A stretch of 64,000 nt of DNA from contig WACJ01000083.1 of the NCBI GenBank assembly GCA_008973525.1, positions 496,001-560,000 on the forward strand, in the 5' to 3' direction. Positions 49,427 to 58,531 of this stretch are shown in pieces. The notes below the pieces were generated by a model, which saw only the letters and a list, made by a program, of their open reading frames with translations, did no database searches and was not told where the DNA came from. Position 1 is the stretch's first letter, and the number at the start of each line of letters is the position of its first letter. The translations under genes were made by a program, and so were the position numbers. The DNA comes from Stenopsyche tienmushanensis. Its lineage: Eukaryota > Arthropoda > Insecta > Trichoptera > Stenopsychidae.

Positions 49427-49650
49427 CACCAGACCCGCGGTAATCCGACAAACGTTTTGCAAAGCAGTATCGGATTGTCCAATTTATCGGACTATAAGAC
49501 TACTACCCGCGACCCCTTGTAATCCGAAAAATATATGAAAATTGTAAGACCTTGTGTTGTCTATGTATATCTCACCGTTTTCATATTTTTTCGGATTACA
49601 AATACTCCTCTCCAAAAATTTCCGGACTACAAGGGGTCGGGGGCAATACC
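49427..49650. mobile_element. pogo-like MITE B, palindromic and truncated
   Basis: The left end CACCAGACCCGCGGTAATCC follows TA (49425-49426). The copy consists of the family's right end inverted, then a second stretch in the opposite orientation (CGGATTACAAATACTCCTC against GACCCCTTGTAATCCG). That makes a long imperfect palindrome around 49540-49580. The far TIR is lost. Confidence 0.65.
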
Positions 49651-49717
49651 TAAACCTAAATTCAATATCCATATCATCACGCTCATTCTCATTCGAGTGG
49701 CCACTAAATTTTGTAAC

Positions 49718-49985
49718 TTAAAAAACTAGCTAAGATAGTAGCATAAATTGGTGGGATAGATAAATATATAGTTACTATGTCTATACTCGTTCGCGGCCTC
49801 ATTTGGCGCGTGCGACCTGTGTAAATTAGCCTCTGAGGGAGCTTCCGTGATCGTACAGATCATATAAAATGCCACAAAAAGCCCTAAAAAAGGACGAAGT
49901 GACCACAAGGTCTGTGTGTGCAACCGGTCCGCTTTTCGGACCGCTGACATGACGAATGAGCGCCTCGCGATTGGACGTCATACAA
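49718..49985 (+). mobile_element. TIR element of family B, internal fragment
   Basis: The blocks AAAAAACTAGCTAAGATA, CTCGTTCGCGGCCTCATTTG, GCCTCTGAGGGAGCTTCCGT and GGTCCGCTTTTCGGACCGCT match 1925-2230. Both TIRs are missing. Confidence 0.65.
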
Positions 49986-49989
49986 GAAC

Positions 49990-52645
49990 ATGTCTACATT
50001 CTACTAATTCAAAAGATTGCTAACGAATATATTTATCCTTTGAAATACACGGTTGTACTTTTACATGTACAAATCGTGGTTGAAGCATCAATCTTCAATT
50101 GAAAAACTAGATCATTTTCTGCCCTGTAATAGGAAACCACGTGATTTAGTACTCTTATTCAGACATCGATAAAAGATCGATCATCGTTCCATTGGTGTCA
50201 GAACCGAATTTATCAAAGCCTTGAATCAATTCTTGGGTTCCTTTTATAAATCAATTACGCTGTGTGTTTATGATTAAAAACAAATAGCTTCATTCAATAT
50301 CTTCCCAAGCGTTCTTAGCTGTGACACTCAAAAGTAGTCCAATTACCAAAGCCATTTCCGTTATCTATTACGATTATTCAATCGCTGTTTAACGGCTATT
50401 ATTGCACGGTCATGACATCACCTTCACAATATTTTTATTGCAGGCTAAATAGATATTTCATATTCCGTCAATATATCCAAGTTTTGAGCTGGAGGAAGAT
50501 GAACTCGAAGATAATGTTGCTCATTTGTCTACCTGCGTATCGTTAAGCAAAATAACCGGAAATTGCTGTCTGGAATGTAACGCTCATGTTGTGTATCGCA
50601 GGTAATTCAACGTCCTGAGTGAGGAGAGTCGCATCCTTTCGCAGTAGCTTTTCAATCTTTCACATTTGCATCGGCACTTAAACACTTCTTCCAAAAAAAG
50701 TATATTCACTGATGTCTTTAATGTCACTACTTATCATATGCATCATCAGATTTGCACGAATATGTAACAAAAATAATCAGAATTTGAACAATAAAGGATG
50801 ATCCGTGATCATACCAAAAAAATAATATAAAACAGTAACTCTCCAATTATAAAACAAATTAAGTATGTAAAGTAAAATCTTAACATTACTACATTTTAAA
50901 AACTTGAGAAATTGTGCAAAAATATATTCAATGTGTAATTATTTGCATGTCTTCCTACGCTTTTCCTTTTATAACATTTGTAAATTTATATATCAAATGA
51001 AACAGGATTCCGGTATAATCAATGCATTATAAATGATTTGACATACATTTTATCATCAATTCTTTGCAATTTTAAAAGAAAATAATTAATTTCAAATTAT
51101 TAAGACGTATTATCATCATGATAAAGCACACATTTATAAATCAATGCATTGAAAGGTCGTCCCCGAGATAGATCCATTAAATCTTACTAACAATTAAAAC
51201 AAATAAAATAAATATGCATTTCATTCTTATGCAACACGTATTTTTATGCTTTTATTTTTATTTGCATTATTATAAGAAGCTCAACATCATAATCATATTA
51301 TGCAATCTGCTACGAAACGGCTTGAAAATAATTTTACACAAATATGTTAACGTTGATAAGCAATAAGATTAAGTCAAATTTAATAAAATGGTTTTAATTT
51401 CACACGTTACATTTTTTTGTAAAAAGATGTATGCAAATCTAAGTCAAATAATATATAGAAATAAATCAATTAACTGATCATATTATAGGAAAATTACATA
51501 TTTAAAATTTAAAAATATAAATATCTACTAGTGAAATATAAAAAATTACATAGCCAATCTATTCTAATAATAAAATAGCAAATTAATAGACGAGAGTAAC
51601 CGAATATGGAATACCATTTTGTTTTTTACGCATAAAAAAATTAATAATAAAAACCAAAAACCCTTAATCGTAATTACAATCGGTCATAAATTTGCACTTT
51701 ACTTCGTAACAGTCTTGTATTATATTTATTAATTATAAGTACTATAATTTCTCAAAAACAATATGGAATATTACAAAAACTATCAAAAATCAACCTTAAC
51801 TTCTATGAAAAAACTTAGGAACTTTGGTCAAATATAAAAAAGAACCTAAACTACTGCAATTATTATCCACCCAGAGTTCGCACACGAGGCAATTGATCCA
51901 TATTTCTCGAGTATCTTCAGAAAATGAACGGGTTCACCGCCTTCTATCATCTCGTTTTTATCTGAATTATTCTTAACCTTGGTTTTTTCTTTTGATTATT
52001 TGCCTTTGTCAATTTATTTTCTTTTTCTTCTTACTTTTTATCAATGAGATCATTTTTATAAGGCAAAGACGGGATTATTACTGCAACAGATGCTTTTATT
52101 CCCCAGAGACACCAGATTTAGACTGCTGCGAAAGCCCCGGAAGTTGAGTTTCAATTCAAGATCTGTCTTGTCTGTCTGTTTTCTTCCAATGTCACAATTA
52201 AAATGGTTATCCAATCAGCTGTTTTGGGAACCAAATATAGAATGAACCCCACAGACTGTCCATAATACTATTTCCTATTACGTTATGAAAAATGCTTAAT
52301 TTTTATGTAGCATAGAAAATTTTCTAACAGCGACATAACAAAACTGTCTCATTATGGATACAGCACGTGTGGAAAAACTCACGCTTCACATTAACTACCT
52401 TTTAAAGGCAAATGGCTTATCATACTCAGATTTCAGATTATAATCAGAATGAACACTTAAAAACCATAAGCATGCTATCAATTAAATAATAATTTGAGTT
52501 AGTACTATACAAAATCATATAATTTAATTTTATAAAACAACTAGTGATTATCCAGCATGCGTTGCAATGCCACGTCTCGCATAACTGCATACACAAATAA
52601 TGTTTTACTATTCCTGTTATTCCCGCAAGTGTAAACAATAAATGG
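49990..52645. other. AT-rich non-coding DNA
   Basis: Very AT-rich, without ORFs above about 65 codons and without recognised repeats. Confidence 0.5.
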
Positions 52646-52649
52646 ACAA

Positions 52650-52722
52650 AGTTTTATCGCAATCTGATGAACGGTATGGGAGCGCATTACATACGAACAA
52701 AGATTATTTTTTATATATTAGA
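52650..52722 (-). mobile_element. Helitron-type 5' end
   Basis: On the minus strand TCTAATATATAAAAAATAAT leads to TTTGTTCGTATGTAATGCGC, CCATACCGTTCATC and GCGATAAAACTTTG, as at 48074, 56096 and 56392. Confidence 0.5.
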
Positions 52723-52724
52723 TG

Positions 52725-53225
52725 ATTATAAATTATGATCAAGTTAACATTTTACCAAACGTTTCATTTCATTTCAAAATAAATTCATGATAAAATATAT
52801 ACTCTGTTTTCATTTTTAAGAGATTTAGATTAGTTACTCAATAGTCATGAGATAAAACGGAGTTAAGTATTCTCTCTAAAAGGGAGTGATTTTTAACTTT
52901 TTAATAAATAAAATTATTTTGCACAAAAACAGTCAGTAAAGCGTTAATACACAAAGCAAACTATCCCTCAGTTTTAAAATAATTATCTCGAATTCTAGGA
53001 CAACATAGCTATTGAATAGATCGACAAGCTTTATACACAGAAAAAATGAATGGAATTAGTTTGTAAAATTATATTCCTAGGCTCAAGATGTCTGAATGTT
53101 CAATATACAAATTAAAAAACAAATATTGTCATATATGTGTAAGATGTCAGGTGAATTATTCAGGTAAAGGAATTAATTGATAAATAAACAAGAATCAAGT
53201 TAAAAAATAGTCGTTTTTTTTTGTG
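52725..53225. other. AT-rich 3' flank of RpL35A
   Basis: No gene or repeat seen. Confidence 0.4.
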
Positions 53226-53227
53226 GT

Positions 53228-53233
53228 TTTATT
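53228..53233 (-). terminator. poly(A) signal AATAAA of RpL35A
   Basis: AATAAA on the minus strand lies about 36 bp past the stop codon, at the usual spacing for a short ribosomal-protein 3' UTR. Confidence 0.65.
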
Positions 53234-53268
53234 TCAAAATTTTATAACTTATGTAATACAGAGTCAAT

Positions 53269-54633
53269 TTATATCCTCGATGGATACATCATCTGAAACA
53301 AGAAATGACAGTGATTAGACATCTTAAATGTATAGCAAACAGTAAGCAGTAATAGCAATAAATTCAGTCACCAAACGTTGGGAATTGTAAGAATTCAGCA
53401 AAATTTTGAGAAAACGCATGGCGTTTAGATCTCATATAATTTATTAGTTGTCCTTAAAGTGTTAATGATTACACTACGTTTACCCACATTCGTGTTGTAA
53501 AAAGAATAGTATTTTGAACATAACGAAACTATACTTGTATGAATTATACAAAAACAACACATCATTCAATAAGTCTATAGGATTATTTTCACTTTAATTT
53601 TTTTTAGTAGGAGTTTAAAAACACTTTAAAACCCGCTGATGCTTTTTAGCATAAAAGCTTATCCCGAACCATTGTTAAGTTTAAAATAAAGATCATGTGT
53701 CTTATATAAAACATAACCTAAAAAATTCACGTATATACACTTTTAGATTAAAAAGATATATAGACTATTCAAAAGGTCTTGATGCCTTGCAAAATTTGCC
53801 AAAAGTTAGTGGCCCCGAGTGACTTTCAGACGAAAGCGCAGTTTATTATGTGTTAAGATTAACACATATCATGTTTATATATTTTTAATTATATTAACTA
53901 TGGATATCCAATAAATATGTAATAAATGCACTAAACCTTGATTGTATTTAGTATAACAATAATTGATTTATAATCCTATGAAAAGATACTTACAACTCTA
54001 ATTCTGTGTCCCATAGCTTTGGAGGGTAGATTTCTCTTGAATTTAGCGCGCACTGCACCAGATCCTCCATGTGGGCGTGTAACCTTTCCCCAGATGGCGC
54101 GAACCTTGGTCTTCCTGCCCTTGGGTCCCCCGGGAACAGGGGTGCGTTTTTTAGCACGGTATACATAAACACATCGCTTGCCTACATAGAACAAACTGTC
54201 TTTTTTGTAACGGCAACCTTCAATCTGTAATGAAAGATCACAATTATAGAATACGTTCAAGCGTTACAATATCGGGAATATGATTGGAATATTGAATAAT
54301 TTCATCAGTAAAGTATGTTGTCCACAAGAGCAATTTTATTGCCTTCAGGTTTCAAATGTCAAAAAGCATCATCGAAAAAGCCAACGTTCTATAACTACTG
54401 TAATAAAATTAAATAATAACCTTTAAAAGCGCTGTGTTTTCATGTTGGTTTCTAAGACCTCGCTTGTATCCGGTGAAGATAGCTTTAGCGTATAGTCTTC
54501 CGTGCCTTTTCTTTGCTGCGCCGGGGGTTTTTACAGCTTCAGCAACTGGGGCAGGTGCCTTTGCTACCTTTTTTTCTGCGGGTGCCTTTTTAGATGTCGA
54601 AGCCTTAGGCTTGGGCGCTGCTGCGTCGGCCAT
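53269..54633 (-). CDS. RpL35A: 60S ribosomal protein L35A (eL33)
   Basis: Large-subunit ribosomal protein eL33. Coding exons on the minus strand are 54421-54633, 53994-54224 and 53269-53292, giving 155 codons plus stop. Exon 1 (71 codons) starts [20 protein letters not shown], an Ala/Lys/Pro extension as in insect L35A, then enters the conserved core [20 protein letters not shown]. Exon 2 (77 codons) contains [19 protein letters not shown] and [20 protein letters not shown]. Exon 3 encodes MMYPSRI. Introns: donor GTTATT (unusual) after AAG with acceptor ATTACAG; donor GTAAGT with acceptor TTTCAG. Both introns are phase 0. The family's vertebrate form is about 110 aa; the length here fits the extended insect form. 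The ATG lies 2 bp after an acceptor-like TTTAG, so the 5' UTR is probably split. No stop or frameshift; looks functional. Confidence 0.95.
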
Positions 54634-55207
54634 GTCTAAATCAAAAACAAAAACTTTAAAACATATTTCCACTTTATATTACTTCTATCTGTATAATATA
54701 GACTTATATGACGAAAAATGAGAGAAAGTCATGAGATCATAAATATCATGCTTTAACAATTTCTAGTAATAATATTAACATACAGAATGCTTAAAATCAC
54801 AAAATTATGATATGAAATAATTTCAAGTGATTACTATAAAATGGTAACATAGCGGTGGTCAAACCAGTATTATAACCTCAATGTTGACATTGCAATGAAC
54901 TAAAGGCATTCTGCATTCAATTACAGCGTGAGAATATAAATACTTTAATGCAGTCAGTGATCCGTCGTTCATCACTTTTGTCATCAAACTTAAGACAAAT
55001 TAAAAACGCATATGACATGTGTCCGGTAAAAGCGATCCGGTCAGGTTATGGCGGATGTCATTTTCATCCGCGATCATCCGAGCACATATGAGCCCTCACG
55101 CTCTTATCCACACAGAATCACACACAACAACCCTTATGCAAACGATTTAAACACAAAGGGATCGAATACGATGGCCGAATTTACGAAAAAAGCCAAATTA
55201 CACCAAC

Positions 55208-55243
55208 CTTCGGCCTGCCGCCACTACAGGAAGAACTGAAAGA
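55208..55243 (-). promoter_or_regulatory. possible non-coding first exon of RpL35A with TOP-like tract
   Basis: On the minus strand a pyrimidine-rich TTCTTTCAGTTCTTCCTG is followed by TAGTGGCGGCAGGCCGAAG and a GT donor. Ribosomal-protein transcripts usually start in such a 5' oligopyrimidine tract. The gap to the acceptor before the ATG (about 570 bp) would be the first intron. This is inference; the overlapping 63-codon plus-strand ORF (55048-55239) is not recognised. Confidence 0.35.
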
Positions 55244-55244
55244 A

Positions 55245-55688
55245 CAAAACACATCAGATGTAGGCCTACCAACATAACATGTTGAAACGACTAAATTTTA
55301 GTCGTCGACGAAAAAATACGAATTTCTATAAATAAAATTAAATACTTTTAATAAAACGTATGAATTATTGTGCATCATTAAAAATTAAATACATTTTTGT
55401 TTTAATTTAATAAATGTTATTTTGTTTAAAAAAAATATTCCGATCGTGTTTTTTTTATTTAAACAAATATATTTATAATATTTGTTCAACAATTTTAATT
55501 TAGCTAGATAAATTTTTTAATTATGTTATTTGACAAATACATTTTAGTATAATGCAAAAATATCTTGTAAAATAATGCAGTTTTTTAAATTATACTTTAA
55601 TTGCCAATTTATTTGTTTGATCATTTCAAAGTTCTTCCAATCTAATATGTCAATGGAAACTTTTAAAAACAAAACATTTTTATTTTAT
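55245..55688. other. AT-rich spacer 5' of RpL35A
   Basis: Very AT-rich. Any upstream promoter elements cannot be told from background. Confidence 0.4.
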
Positions 55689-55689
55689 A

Positions 55690-56056
55690 CAGCAGAGCCG
55701 TGGTAATCCGGCGCCCCCTGTAGTCCGACATCTCAATACAAGTACATATAGTACATACAGTAAAGCTTCGACAATGTAAAAAAAATCCAAAATGTATGAT
55801 TCTAGACCGTTTAAATCATATTTTTTGTAAGTTAGCAAGTGATATGATGTAAGACGATCTACAATTTATGATAAAAAGAACCGCGACAACATTCAAAAGT
55901 TCATCTCCACCATTGATTGTGGACCAGACAAAAGGCAAACATTCAAGAAAGCTAAACATCCAAAGGTAGAGAGAAAACCGGGCTACAAGGGGTCAGAGAC
56001 AGTACTTTATAGTCAACACATTACGAAACGTTTGTCGGATTATCGCAGATTTACTG
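55690..56056 (+). mobile_element. pogo-like MITE C, TA-flanked
   Basis: TIRs CAGCAGAGCCGTGGTAATCC and, inverted, CAGTAAATCTGCGATAATCC are flanked by TA (55688-55689, 56057-56058). Internal words CTGTAGTCCGACATC and GATTGTGGACCAGACAAAAG match MITE A. 367 bp. Confidence 0.8.
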
Positions 56057-56095
56057 TAGTTATAATATCCGCCAGTAATAAACTTTTGATACTAA

Positions 56096-56480
56096 TCTAA
56101 TATATAAAAATTAATCTTTGTTTGTTTATATTTAATGCGCACCCATACCATTCATCTGATTGCGATAAAACTTCATCCACTTATTGCTAAGGATTGCGCG
56201 AGTAACATAGGCATAGTCTAATATACAAAAATGAAAATTTGTTTGTTCGTATTTTATGCACTGCCATACCGTTCATTCGATTGCGATAAAACTTTGCCAA
56301 CTTATTGTTTGCACTATTTCAAATAATATAGGTATGGTACAATTAACTTACAGTAGATTTTATACATAAAAATCAATGTTTGTATGTTATATCTTCTTAT
56401 ATATAAAAATGAATCTCTGTTTGTTCGTTTGTAATGCGCTGCCATACCGTTCATTCGATTGAGATAAAACTTTTTGTAGA
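56096..56480 (+). mobile_element. tandem array of four Helitron-type 5' ends
   Basis: TC-starting ends occur at 56096, 56217, about 56356 and 56392. Each has a TATA(T/C)AAAAAT start. Three continue to a CCATACCRTTCATYYGATTG block (56143, 56264, 56444), and the one at about 56356 is interrupted by the next. The sequence from 56217 to 56380 is collinear with 48074-48240, including the junction between two ends. No helicase ORF. Confidence 0.55.
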
Positions 56481-57730
56481 TTATTAAAGTCATTTGGAGA
56501 AGTCTGATAGACTGTATATCATCAGTCTTCTGAAAGATTGATAACAGGAAAACAAATAAAGTTGTGAAAACAAAACTTTTTATTTAGACAGTATTTACAA
56601 TATATATTCATAATTACCACTTTGTTTTACGCATTTAAATTTGGCATATTTAAATGCATAAAATTATAAGGCATGAGTGAAGAAAATATTTTTATTATTG
56701 TTAATACTCACTTCAATAAGAATAGATTTGACTAGGAAAAAATAAAATGAAATGAATGCTTGGTGATTATAATATACGATTAAAAATATAATAGCTGATA
56801 TATTTCATTGCAAAATATAGATAATATCAAAACTTCAAAAGGATAAACTATAAAATTCACAATTGTGTAAGAAATATCCGATGAGAATAAAATAATTGCA
56901 TTTAAGAAAACGAATCGCACTGATGGAAATTTGCGGCAATATTTTTTGTATCACCATATTACATAAAAAAAAACTTTAAATACAGACTCAAGTCTGTATG
57001 CATTTTCAAAGAAATGTAATAAATGATGTGATGAATAACTCGAGGTATAAATGTGCCAAAAGACAAAAGTAACTACCGGTAATAATTACTAAATATTTCT
57101 AGAGCAAAACACGATGTTTTGTAAAAAAATATATAAACGCCTAATATTGCAATAAACCCCGAGTGCCTACAAATTTCTTTACAATTTATTATTAATGGAT
57201 TAATATTATTAAAAATGATTTTTTATAAATCATAGCAAACATTATTATATATATTTTTGTACTTTGGCATTGAATAGTTAAGTTAGAAACGTGTTGAGGT
57301 ATTAAAAATATACAGAAGTTAATTGTATTTATAAATGCAAACTATTGTAATAAAGAACTACATACAATTTCAAAAAGAACTACATATCTCAGAAAATAAA
57401 TGTTTTTAATGTAAAATCTTACTGAATTTAATTTAAATTAATTAATAGCTAAAAAATAAATAAATTTTAGATTAAGTATAGAAATATGGCAAATAAACAA
57501 TCCATCTGTATATAAATATACCTGCAAAAAGATAAACAACGAGCATGAGATAACAAAGAAGTAAGTTATTATATGTATCATCTTTACTATTGGATGGAGA
57601 GTCCATAAAAAGTGCATATTATCACAGTGACGTTTGGAGTGTTACAGTACACTTGTATTTATACCAGTCCAATTATTATAAAAGAACTTTTATGTTTTTA
57701 TAAAGCAATCATCGATTATTTTGTTAATAA
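56480..57730. other. AT-rich spacer, no gene
   Basis: No ORF or repeat. Part may be DNAJC3 downstream flank. Confidence 0.45.
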
Positions 57731-57733
57731 TGT

Positions 57734-57739
57734 TTTATT
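57734..57739 (-). terminator. candidate poly(A) signal for DNAJC3 homologue
   Basis: AATAAA on the minus strand is the nearest canonical signal I see, about 360 bp past the stop. Other AT-rich variants could serve instead. Confidence 0.35.
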
Positions 57740-58099
57740 ATTTACAGCATGACACACACACACCATTTATACAAATTTGATTTCTCAATCACGACTCCAC
57801 CACAATTATCTTTTAATATACGCAGGTCAGGATGATAAAAATCCAAAATCGCCTTAAAATAATCATTTAATTACCAAAATGACAGAAAATATTCCTGCCA
57901 AATACACGCTGACCGTTTCTGAGATTTCTATCATCAGACATATTATTAAACTGACGATGTTTACGTTTTCACAGCCTCTAATGCTTAGATACTAAGCCGA
58001 TTTTTAACTGTAAAAAAAATACACAGTGCTATAGGTTGCTCAAGTCTTTTTTTTTTCAAGGAATCAACACTACACAATGTTTAGCAGTCATGTTTCCAT

Positions 58100-58246
58100 T
58101 CAGTTGAAATGGAATTTGAATTGGAATGGACTGCCATACTGGAACTGATGGAAGGGATTTCCTTGAGGTCCACTACGGTTGGCTTCAGGATCTAACGGAT
58201 CATCGCCAGCATCAAATTGTGCTCTTTTTTCAGGATCTGTCAAAAC
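58100..58246 (-). CDS. DNAJC3: terminal exon of DNAJC3/p58IPK co-chaperone homologue
   Basis: A TTGCAG acceptor at 58247-58252 opens a phase-0 exon of 48 codons plus TGA (58100-58102). The peptide begins VLTDPEKRAQFDAGDDPLDP and ends SPFQFKFHFN. In DNAJC3 the J domain ends with EVLSDPEMRxKFDDGEDPLD and the protein ends FRFKFHFN, so both ends match. DNAJC3 is an ER-lumenal TPR/J-domain co-chaperone of BiP, acting in the unfolded protein response and linked to PERK/PKR inhibition. The HPD motif, the TPRs and the signal peptide lie in upstream exons outside the window (beyond 64000). Its last intron is filled with TEs. Partial because of the window edge only. Confidence 0.88.
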   Translation of the reverse strand, partial: VLTDPEKRAQFDAGDDPLDPEANRSGPQGNPFHQFQYGSPFQFKFHFN

Positions 58247-58319
58247 CTGCAATCAAAATTAAAGATTTTAGTATAAAAAATATAAGAAGGAATCTATCTC
58301 TTTTTTTATTTATTTAAGG

Positions 58320-58436
58320 AAAGAAAAATACAATTCAAAAGTAGATAAATAGCAAACTAAAAAATTCAAATATTATTTTGAAAATATGCCCGAAGTAACA
58401 TTAAAGCATCGAATGTTTCGTCATTTAGTCTGGATC
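58320..58436 (-). mobile_element. hAT transposase 3'-end fragment, retrotransposon target
   Basis: On the minus strand the sequence right after the retrotransposon tail reads SRLNDETFDALMLLRAYFQN, then TAATATTTGAATTTTTTAG, TATTTATCTA and CTTAAATAAATAAA. It matches the hAT relics at 31200-31360 and 22960-23030. This shows the R1-clade element sits next to or within a hAT copy. The matching upstream half of the hAT gene was not found past 63345. Confidence 0.8.
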
Positions 58437-58531
58437 TTTCTTTTCTTTTTTCTTCCACTGCCACCCGGCTACAAGTGAAGCAATGCCAGGGTGGCAGCAA
58501 TGTGTCCCTCTCGGGTCCTCTATGTTGTCAT

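Noticed and set aside
54434..54721. 95-codon plus-strand ORF over RpL35A exon 1
   Set aside because: Antisense shadow of the conserved ribosomal protein exon.
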